A stretch of DNA of 45,559 nt from Chitinivibrionales bacterium (lineage in GTDB: Bacteria > Fibrobacterota > Chitinivibrionia > Chitinivibrionales > WJKA01). A program made the position numbers and the translations under genes. The stretch covers positions 1-45,559 of the forward strand of contig WJLZ01000224.1 in the NCBI GenBank assembly GCA_014728215.1, given 5' to 3'. Positions 1 through 7,424 of this stretch are shown piece after piece (position 1 is the stretch's first letter; the number at the start of each line of letters is the position of its first letter). The notes beneath the pieces are model-generated. The model was given only the letters and a program-made list of their open reading frames with translations, did no database searches and was not told where the DNA came from.

Positions 1-2027
1 CATCCTATGCTGACCGTGACCCGCAATTCTCTATCCGCCGATTTGATAATATGATTCTCAATTGTGGTCCGGATTCGTTCCGCGGTAATCATTGCGCCCT
101 CATTAGTATTTTCGGGCAGAATAACAGCAAATTCTTCACCGCCATACCGTGCGGGGAAGTCATTATGCCGAATCGATTTTCTGATACACTGCGCAATTTC
201 TTTAAGCACCAGGTCGCCGACCGGATGACCATAGGTATCATTAAAGCTTTTAAAATGATCGATATCCATCAGCAGCAGAGCAACTGTTCGCCGGTATCGT
301 CTGGAACGTTCCATCTCATTTGAAAGCTGTTCCTGAAAAAAGCGATGGTTATTCAAACCGGTGAGCCCATCAGTGGTGGCCAACCGTTCCATTCGCTGGT
401 AGAGCAACGCGCGGGTGATCGCTACCGAGGCATTACCGATCAGTGTTGAAAAAACCCGCTCCGATTCCTGAGTGAACTGGTTTGGGATACTACTCTCAAC
501 CGAAAGCAACCCAAGACACCGTGCTTCATCATCGAGAATCGGAAGAATCAGTATCGAACGAATCGAAGCGTCAGGAGGTTCATCAGGGAGAAAACGAAAA
601 TACTTACCTCGATACTGCTGAAAATCACCGATATTCACGATCTTTCTCTTCTGGAAGGCAAATGAATATATTCCGGTCGACAGAGGAAATTCAAACCTTT
701 CCTTTACCATCCCTGTCGGATCGAACACTTTTGTGACCACGCCGGCCCTTTTTTGTCCATTAAAAACTATAGCCATTATTCGCGATGAATCGACCAGATG
801 TTTTATCGTTTCGAGAAGAACGTCAAACACCTGATTAAAAGCCATCGCCGTGGTAAATTTCTGCGATGATTCATAAAAAATCTGGAATTGCCGGGCATTC
901 TTTTCCTGACAAATTCTCATCCGGGCATTGGTAATCAGCGCCGCGGCGAGAGAGGAAAATCGGCGAAGAGTATCCCTGTGCTGATCGGTGAAGGCGCGCT
1001 TGTTCTTATTGTCAATAATTAATGCCCCCAGCAACTCCTTATCTGAGGAAAGAATTGGCGTCCCGCATATGGAATTCACCATTTCTTGACCGCTGTAATA
1101 CAGGATTTTTTCCCCGTAGAGTGATAGATCACCGCTATTGAATGAACGTTTGTCCACGCCGATTTGGCCGATAATTCCTTTTCCTACAGGAATAGAAATA
1201 TCCTTTTTGATAGAAACACTCTTTGAGAAAAAGGAATTTAATACAAACACCTGCCGTTCAGGATCAAAGATAAAACCCAGAGCGGAGTAGGCATCAAAAT
1301 TGCGTCGCATGAAATAAACGACCGTCGACAAAAGACCTTCCACCTCCTCTTTGCCGGCTTGAGAAAAGGAACTGAGTGTAGTCGGTGAAGAGGACTCCTG
1401 GTCGGATCCCGGTTTTATTTCTTCCTTTTGAACAGGAAGCTGTTCTGCTGTATTTTTGGCATAGGCAATTATATCCGGAGAGATTCTTTTTCCCGAAGCT
1501 TTTTCTCGCCTGCCGAATTTGGCAATAAAAAAGGGGAAAACCCCGATAAGTGACATGATACTTATTTCCGGCAATAATTTCATCATAGTGACATCCAGAG
1601 AATCTCCAGTATGCAGTATAAGCATGCCTGTTTCAAAGACAAGAGGAACAATTACCGCAAGCATCCAGAACAGGATTTTTCCAAAACTCGCATAGAGAAG
1701 AATCAACCCGTAATACAAAAAAAGAAGTGGTGAATTATCAGGATAAACCAGAGAAGGATTTCGTGTCAAATGAATCGCTGCAATAATTATAATCATTATC
1801 CCCGGGAAAGTGCGGGTATTACATGCAACGTTCCAGTTCGCAAGCGAACCGATGAGAACCCAGAGAAGTGTAATGACGCCTGCGGTTCCGACAAGATAAG
1901 TGGAGAAGGGCAAATGAAGGAGAATTCCTGATGATTGCGCGGCAATTAGTAAATACGTAAGACTGGCATATACCAGATATTCAATAGCTGCCGGTATATT
2001 TTTGAATACTCTTGAGGATGTTAACAA
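1..2027 (-). CDS. Membrane GAF-GAF-GGDEF diguanylate cyclase, C-terminus cut by window edge
   Basis: Makes cyclic di-GMP from two GTP at the inner membrane (family knowledge). The reading frame is open from 2027 to the window edge, giving 675 codons. The N-terminus is strongly hydrophobic (about six membrane segments in residues 10-165). A charged linker follows, then two GAF-like sensor domains (roughly 200-350 and 370-515), then the GGDEF domain. The active-site motif reads ARYGGEEF, and the product-inhibition I-site RxxD is present just upstream as RHND, so the enzyme looks catalytically competent and feedback inhibited. The metal-binding region reads LLLMDIDHFKSFND. I chose the TTG at 2027 because GGAG lies 10 bases upstream and an in-frame stop lies just before it; no in-frame ATG precedes the first membrane segment. 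The last few dozen residues lie outside the window. It is transcribed divergently from the gene at 2155. Confidence 0.93.
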   Translation of the reverse strand, partial: MLTSSRVFKNIPAAIEYLVYASLTYLLIAAQSSGILLHLPFSTYLVGTAGVITLLWVLIGSLANWNVACNTRTFPGIMIIIIAAIHLTRNPSLVYPDNSPLLFLYYGLILLYASFGKILFWMLAVIVPLVFETGMLILHTGDSLDVTMMKLLPEISIMSLIGVFPFFIAKFGRREKASGKRISPDIIAYAKNTAEQLPVQKEEIKPGSDQESSSPTTLSSFSQAGKEEVEGLLSTVVYFMRRNFDAYSALGFIFDPERQVFVLNSFFSKSVSIKKDISIPVGKGIIGQIGVDKRSFNSGDLSLYGEKILYYSGQEMVNSICGTPILSSDKELLGALIIDNKNKRAFTDQHRDTLRRFSSLAAALITNARMRICQEKNARQFQIFYESSQKFTTAMAFNQVFDVLLETIKHLVDSSRIMAIVFNGQKRAGVVTKVFDPTGMVKERFEFPLSTGIYSFAFQKRKIVNIGDFQQYRGKYFRFLPDEPPDASIRSILILPILDDEARCLGLLSVESSIPNQFTQESERVFSTLIGNASVAITRALLYQRMERLATTDGLTGLNNHRFFQEQLSNEMERSRRYRRTVALLLMDIDHFKSFNDTYGHPVGDLVLKEIAQCIRKSIRHNDFPARYGGEEFAVILPENTNEGAMITAERIRTTIENHIIKSADRELRVTVSIG

Positions 2028-2154
2028 TACTTTTCAGCTCCAACAATACAATTTTTAATTATGTTTCCTTCGAAGGGCTCCCGGTGTTTTATTTTACTTT
2101 ATATCGCAAAAGTCGGTACTTCTAAAAAGAATATCTATATTGTATAATCTGGTT

Positions 2155-3249
2155 ATGGAAAATTCAAAGGATTCAAAAACATTCAAATATTATCTCTACC
2201 GTTTTTTAAGCGAGAAGCTGCAGCATGCTTTATCACGATGGCTATTGCGAAAGCAGATTACAGCAGTGGGCCTTCATTTTCCAATCACTCCATCTGAAGC
2301 CCGGAAGATATGTTTTATCCTTCCTAAAACGCCTCTTGAATCATTATTTCATCTCGATTCCGTGCTGGCACTTCTTTCCCGTTTCCCCAAAGTCGAGACG
2401 ACTCTGGTCTGTGAGCAGAAAGTAAGCCCCTTTTTCAACAAGCTCCCCGGCATCGGAACGGTCCTCGAATATGAAGAAAATGAGCATTATCTTGGCTCTC
2501 GCGAGCTAGACAATTTGAGTAGTCTTCTTCGCAAAGAAGGCTTTACCATTTGCTTTTTGCTTGAGAAGAACGCCGACCTTCCATTGCTGATCCTTGCAGG
2601 GAGTACCGGAGCCCCTTTGCGTGCAGGTTTCTGGTCTACTAATGCATATCCATTTATTAATATCCGGGTTCGCCCCTCCCCCAACGATATATACCTGTCC
2701 GAACAAAATATGGTTCTGGCCAGTCTGTTCGGTGCCAGCTCCACTGGTGGCAATCGATGGGTTGTGGCGAAAAAGGCGCTTGAAGAAGTTAACTATCTTT
2801 TCCAGGAAACCGGCATCAAATTTTCTTCACGCCATATCGGTATCGACGCTGCAGCGCTGTTTGTAGAATTTGGAGAAAAATGGACAGAGTCTCTCCTGGA
2901 TACACTAGTCAAAGAGCGGCATATTCCCTGTTATATTTATTTGCCTAACGATCAAAATGACAATAACTTACGATCATTGGCCCAAAAACTGGGCGTTCCT
3001 GTAATCAGCAATCTCAACGTTCCTCAGACAGCCGCCTTAATCCAACAGTCAAAAGCCATAATCAGCGGAAAAAGCAGTTTTTTCCAGCTGGCAATTCTGT
3101 TGCGTAAGACAGCGTTCGGTATATTTAATGAAAATGAACTGGCCCAGTATTGCAAATCCTCTTCCTATTCAAAAGGAATAGCATTTTCACGGAAAAGTGA
3201 AGATAAGGCTTTAAAAGAATTGCTTTCACTGCTTGAAACAGTGTGCTAA
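2155..3249 (+). CDS. GT9 (heptosyltransferase)-like protein, probably degenerate
   Basis: The 364-residue protein has the two Rossmann-like halves of ADP-heptose:LPS heptosyltransferases. The first half begins ICFILPKTPLESLFHLDSV and the second runs from about residue 230. The family's acceptor/donor segment near the C-terminus, usually xxDTGxxHLAxxL, reads ISGKSSFFQLAILL. The conserved Asp and His are missing, so catalytic activity is doubtful. This may be a diverged or inactive GT9. There is no signal peptide; the protein is expected at the cytoplasmic face. The frame can also start at TTG 2140, but neither start has a good ribosome binding site; a TATAAT box at 2143-2148 sits between them. 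It is a single gene; the promoter for the next unit starts just after it. Assignment is by fold pattern only. Confidence 0.6.
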   Translation: MENSKDSKTFKYYLYRFLSEKLQHALSRWLLRKQITAVGLHFPITPSEARKICFILPKTPLESLFHLDSVLALLSRFPKVETTLVCEQKVSPFFNKLPGIGTVLEYEENEHYLGSRELDNLSSLLRKEGFTICFLLEKNADLPLLILAGSTGAPLRAGFWSTNAYPFINIRVRPSPNDIYLSEQNMVLASLFGASSTGGNRWVVAKKALEEVNYLFQETGIKFSSRHIGIDAAALFVEFGEKWTESLLDTLVKERHIPCYIYLPNDQNDNNLRSLAQKLGVPVISNLNVPQTAALIQQSKAIISGKSSFFQLAILLRKTAFGIFNENELAQYCKSSSYSKGIAFSRKSEDKALKELLSLLETVC

Positions 3250-3280
3250 TCACTTAAATAAGTTTTATTTTTTAATGAAG

Positions 3281-3309
3281 TTGACCGATATCGGGGTTGA
3301 ATATATAAT
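3281..3309 (+). promoter_or_regulatory. Sigma-70-type promoter for the shape-gene pair
   Basis: TTGACC at 3281-3286 is followed by a 17-base spacer and a perfect TATAAT at 3304-3309. Expected transcription start is about 3316. That is at or 1-2 bases before the GTG at 3318, and 53 bases before the ATG at 3369, so the start codon of the next gene matters (see that entry). Confidence 0.65.
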
Positions 3310-3317
3310 AAGTTATT

Positions 3318-4598
3318 GTGAATCCTATGATATCCAACTCGCTGAAAAATAAGATAGGTATCCATTCTATGTGGCAATCCTTGGAACGCAGCGTCTCATA
3401 TATTGGCAAAAAGTTCCAGTTCCGGCTTGAAACCTGGAAAAGGAAACGGGAAATTGCCAGGGCCTATCATTCACCATCCCTGTTCAAGCATGTAAAAAAG
3501 CATGCTGTAACCACGGGTATTGTTGCAGGTGTGGTTGCTGGAGGCTTTTTACTTTACACCTTTTCTCCAGCAATAATTAAAACGACGAAAAATCTGCTGG
3601 AAACCCGCCAAAGGACATTTCGGGATTTCTCCAGAGCAGAAGCATCGCCGATTGAGCAGGAAAAGGCTGAAGAAAATGCCGCAAATCCCAAACCGGGGAA
3701 ATCGGAACCTGTAAAAAAGCATATTCCTCCGGCACTAAAAACCGATTTTGCGATAATTGCAAATAAAAGTACAAAAAGTTTCTATTTATTAAAACAGCAA
3801 TCACCTGCCACCTGGAATATTGTGGAGAAATATTTCATGGCTGTGGGCGAACGGGATGGAAAAAAAGAGCGTGCCGGCGACAAGAAAACGCCCGAAGGGG
3901 CTTATTTTATTACCGGCAGAAAGGAAAACAGCGAACTACCGGAAATTTATGGCCCCCTTGCCTTTGTATTGAATTACCCGAATGATGAAGATCGCAAATT
4001 CGGCCGTAATGGAGAAGGCATATGGATCCATGGAACACGCCCCGATTCAGTTCCTCTTCAAACACGGGGATGCCTCGAGCTTTATAATAAAGATCTCAGG
4101 GAATTGTCGTCCTATTTAAAGCTTGGAATGGGCACCCCGGTGATTATCATTAACGACCCTCAGCTCGAGAATCCCATTTCCGTACTCGCCCGAAAGGTTG
4201 CCCAAAAGCAGAATCGTTTCATGGCAAAACACAAAAAATATCAGGACACCTTTAAGCAAGTGCTCAATTCGTGGGAAAAAGCCTGGGAGTCCCGGGATAT
4301 CGAACAATACGCTCATTTTTATGACACCTCCACATTTTTCGGCCAGGGGTTACATTGGAATGCCTGGAAAGAGAAAAAAGAGCGGACATTTACCATTTAT
4401 TCGTTTATTGAAGTTGGCATCGAAGATATTACCCTTGCAGACTTTTCCGATTCAACCGCGGTTGTGAAATTTATTCAAACCTATACCTCCGATGCTATAA
4501 ATGTACAGAATGGCAAAAAGCTTTCTTTCATAAACAGGCAAGGCGCCTGGAAAATTAAAATGGAAACGACCTTCCCTCAGGAGGAGCATATATCATGA
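3318..4598 (+). CDS. Membrane-anchored YkuD (L,D-transpeptidase/carboxypeptidase) with NTF2-like domain, Csd6/Pgp2-like
   Basis: Acts on peptidoglycan stem peptides in the periplasm. Numbering is from GTG 3318 (426 aa): a basic cytoplasmic N-terminus, one membrane segment at about 63-84, a charged linker, a YkuD domain at about 143-278, and an NTF2-like domain at about 305-420. The YkuD catalytic signature is clear: IHGT with His238 and TRGC with Cys252. The order YkuD then NTF2-like is that of Helicobacter pylori Csd6 and Campylobacter jejuni Pgp2, L,D-carboxypeptidases that trim tetrapeptides and are needed for helical shape. Whether this one is a carboxypeptidase or a transpeptidase cannot be decided from sequence. 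Its stop overlaps the next gene's start by 4 bases (ATGA). The start is uncertain: GTG 3318 (near-leaderless given the promoter), ATG 3327 or ATG 3369 are all in frame. Confidence 0.88.
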   Translation: MNPMISNSLKNKIGIHSMWQSLERSVSYIGKKFQFRLETWKRKREIARAYHSPSLFKHVKKHAVTTGIVAGVVAGGFLLYTFSPAIIKTTKNLLETRQRTFRDFSRAEASPIEQEKAEENAANPKPGKSEPVKKHIPPALKTDFAIIANKSTKSFYLLKQQSPATWNIVEKYFMAVGERDGKKERAGDKKTPEGAYFITGRKENSELPEIYGPLAFVLNYPNDEDRKFGRNGEGIWIHGTRPDSVPLQTRGCLELYNKDLRELSSYLKLGMGTPVIIINDPQLENPISVLARKVAQKQNRFMAKHKKYQDTFKQVLNSWEKAWESRDIEQYAHFYDTSTFFGQGLHWNAWKEKKERTFTIYSFIEVGIEDITLADFSDSTAVVKFIQTYTSDAINVQNGKKLSFINRQGAWKIKMETTFPQEEHIS

Positions 4599-7213
4599 TG
4601 TTCTCTTTTTCAAAGAAGCAGGAAATTAAAAACCCACAACAGTTGGCAGAAACAATTGAGGCGCACCTCAATGAAATTCAGGATTTACTCAAAAACGCAC
4701 GTGCCGAAAAAGTCGACCTCCATTCTCTTCTCGCATCGGTTGAAAAAGAACGTTCCGATGTTATGGCCGAGAAGCAGACAGCTGAGAATGTTCAGGGAAA
4801 TATCGGCAAGATGGAAGTACGTTTTACGGAGCTTTCAAAGAAACTCGACCGTGCTGATGAAAAATATTCGAATATCGAAGCATTGCTTTCCAAAACCGGA
4901 TCGCTTGAAGAACGGATAGAAAAAATCGAGTCATCGGTAAATAAAATTACCACCAACCAAAACATGGTAGACGAAATGGCTTCTTCAATCGATTCCCTGG
5001 TGTCGAAAATCGAAAAAAGAGGTGATTCAAGTCTGCTTGACCGTACCCTCAAGGCCGTACAAGAATTCGACGAGCGCAAGGAAAAAGCATTCGGCTATGT
5101 AGAAGAAATGGAAAAACGATCCCAGAAGATTGAAACAAGCTTTACAAAAACCCAGGCGATGCTCTATGAAACGCAGTCACAAACAGAAACGTTAGAGGGA
5201 AAGCTTTCCGATTTCAGTGAAGAAATCAACAAGGTCAGATTACTGAAGGAAAAGATCGACAATCTGAACAATCTTTCCGAGTATATCAAAAACAAAGTAA
5301 AGTCTCTTGAAGCCCAGCGGATTGTGGTTGACAAAGCGACCGAAGAAGCGGGGCGGTTGAATTCGCTTACCTGGAAAATCGATTCTGAAATGAAATATCT
5401 CCAGGAAAAAGTTTCCAAACTGGATAAGGCCGAAAAAAACATCGATCGTATCAATACGCTGCTCGAAGAGAGTCATGCATCTATTACGGAAATACGTCAG
5501 TTCCAGAAACTTATGGATCAGACTACCGAAAAAATCAAGGAGATCAAGGTACTCGATACACAGCTCGAAGAAAAGCTTGATGTTTTCAGATCCAACAGCG
5601 CCCATGTTGAGGAAGTAAACGAACGGGCACACGAGGTTATGACCATTGCCCGTAATACCGAAGCCATTCTCAATACACTGACAAAACACAAACAGATGCT
5701 CGAAAACAGTAACAACCAGATTGTTGAATACGAAGGCAATCTTAATAAGATCAGATCTAAAATCGATGAGCTTAATCAGGAATGGAGCGCTGTCGATACC
5801 ATTACCCAGCGCATTGCAGGATGCCAGACCCAACTGGATGAAATCGATTCCCGTTTTGAATCCATTCGGAAAAACGAGCGGAATATCGAAGCATTTGAAT
5901 CCAAACTCGAGGATATGCGCACCCTGATCGACGACACATGCAGAAAAGAAGAAACATTACATGAGTATCGCACTGAAGCCGAAGAACTGACTAAACGTAT
6001 GGACACCTTCTTCTCGAGCGCCGAACTTCTGGAAGAAAAAATCAAGGAACTTGGTGAGCACGAGCAGGAAATCATGGCCATGTCGCAGCAAATCGATGAA
6101 TTAAAAGCACTTTCGAAAACAACCAGTGATTCTATCAAGGATACTGAAGGAAAGGCCCAAATCATCAAAGATGTCGACGAAAAAATACGGAATCTCGGAA
6201 CGATGGTTTCGGATATTGACGATCGCATTAATACGCAACTCGAACGAAAAGGAATGATTGACGCCACCGAAAAACGGCTCGATCAATTAAACTACCTTCT
6301 CGGTGATATTAACATGAAAATACAGAATCTTACCAAAGAACAGAAGGCGGTCGAAGATGTTCTTCAACAGCTCTCCGCGATTTCGGCTCAGTCGCTTGAA
6401 GCAAAGGAAATGATGAAACGTCTTTCTGAAGAAAAACAGGCCTTGACACAGGAAGAGAGCCGTATCCGGGAAATGCAGAGCCAGCTCGAGACCATGGTAA
6501 GCCAGGGTAACGACTCACTCAATGTCTTTACCGGCAAAATATCCGATTTCAAAACCGCCGCCGCAGAAAACACTAACGATTTGCAGCAGTTACATGATGA
6601 AATCGACAACCACATGAAAGAGATCGACGGCCACAATCAGTATATAAAAACGGCGTCGGAAAAACTTTCTGAAGTACAAGGTGGTATCGAAACGCTGAAT
6701 GCGGAGATGGACCAGATTAACCGCCGCTCTTCCAAGATTGAAACCATCGACAAACGCCTCGAAAGTCTCAACACGGTAATCAGCGATATGGAAATCAGAA
6801 TCGAGACGATCGATAAAGACCGGGAAATGGTTAATGAAACCCAGAAAAAGATCGATCATCTTGGGGAACTTGCCCGGAAAGCGCAGCATGAAATCGAAGA
6901 AATCGAATCTCAGGCTGAAGAAATCCAGAATACCCGTCAACAGGTATTTAAACTTGAAGAAATCATGGATTCAGTTGACAAGCGCGTCTCACGACTTACA
7001 AAAGAAAAAGCTTCGATAAAGGAAAGTGAAAACCGCATTGCAACACTTAACCTTCTTATGGAAGATATCAAAGCGCAGATAACCAATGTAACAACTGAAG
7101 AGGAGCGGATTCGCGAAGCTATCGAGAAAACCTCGGAACTGCGATTTCTTCTGGGAGAAGTGGAATCAAAGCTTTCAATTTTTCGACAGGAAAAAGAGCG
7201 GCTTAATATCTGA
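4595..7213 (+). CDS. Giant coiled-coil protein with about 25 repeats of 31 residues
   Basis: The 872 residues are almost entirely predicted helix, rich in Glu, Lys, Ile and Leu, with no signal peptide, membrane segment or nucleotide-binding motif. It is therefore likely a cytoplasmic filament or scaffold and not an SMC ATPase. By eye the chain falls into ungapped 31-residue units with hydrophobic positions 4, 7, 11, 14, 18, 21, 25 and 28. Units start at residues 60, 91 and 122, then every 31 residues from 187 to 621 (15 units), then every 31 from 657 to 843 (7 units). Slips of 3 and 5 residues separate the three blocks. Typical cores are EKRLDQLNYLL (559), DKRLESLNTVI (719) and ENRIATLNLLM (812). 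The ATG lies 10 bases after a perfect AGGAGG (4579-4584) and overlaps the stop of the YkuD gene, so the two are translationally coupled. Automatic annotation may call it 'chromosome segregation protein'; no evidence for that is visible. Confidence 0.92.
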   Translation: MMFSFSKKQEIKNPQQLAETIEAHLNEIQDLLKNARAEKVDLHSLLASVEKERSDVMAEKQTAENVQGNIGKMEVRFTELSKKLDRADEKYSNIEALLSKTGSLEERIEKIESSVNKITTNQNMVDEMASSIDSLVSKIEKRGDSSLLDRTLKAVQEFDERKEKAFGYVEEMEKRSQKIETSFTKTQAMLYETQSQTETLEGKLSDFSEEINKVRLLKEKIDNLNNLSEYIKNKVKSLEAQRIVVDKATEEAGRLNSLTWKIDSEMKYLQEKVSKLDKAEKNIDRINTLLEESHASITEIRQFQKLMDQTTEKIKEIKVLDTQLEEKLDVFRSNSAHVEEVNERAHEVMTIARNTEAILNTLTKHKQMLENSNNQIVEYEGNLNKIRSKIDELNQEWSAVDTITQRIAGCQTQLDEIDSRFESIRKNERNIEAFESKLEDMRTLIDDTCRKEETLHEYRTEAEELTKRMDTFFSSAELLEEKIKELGEHEQEIMAMSQQIDELKALSKTTSDSIKDTEGKAQIIKDVDEKIRNLGTMVSDIDDRINTQLERKGMIDATEKRLDQLNYLLGDINMKIQNLTKEQKAVEDVLQQLSAISAQSLEAKEMMKRLSEEKQALTQEESRIREMQSQLETMVSQGNDSLNVFTGKISDFKTAAAENTNDLQQLHDEIDNHMKEIDGHNQYIKTASEKLSEVQGGIETLNAEMDQINRRSSKIETIDKRLESLNTVISDMEIRIETIDKDREMVNETQKKIDHLGELARKAQHEIEEIESQAEEIQNTRQQVFKLEEIMDSVDKRVSRLTKEKASIKESENRIATLNLLMEDIKAQITNVTTEEERIREAIEKTSELRFLLGEVESKLSIFRQEKERLNI

Positions 7214-7424
7214 TTCCGACATTAAATTACTGTCCGTATATATCTGAGACGACATAAGCGATTCGGGGGTCTGGCCGGAGCAAATGAACCCCAACCCGAT
7301 ATTGCGAAATGGTGGCCTGAACTCAAGATCAGCGCCATGGCAACAAGTTACCTGCGGGCTCGTAATCGTAGTATATTTGCTTTGATCAGCTTCTGGTATC
7401 CGCCGTTACAGGAAATGGGCTATA

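Noticed and set aside
4792-6940. Several minus-strand frames (up to 197 codons) inside the coiled-coil gene
   Set aside because: They are Ser/Phe-rich mirror images of Glu/Lys/Ile-rich codons, with no family match or ribosome binding sites.
7214-7424. Open stretch between the coiled-coil gene and rel
   Set aside because: Readable as a short peptide running into rel in another frame, but with no start signal or recognisable motif; treated as plain spacer.
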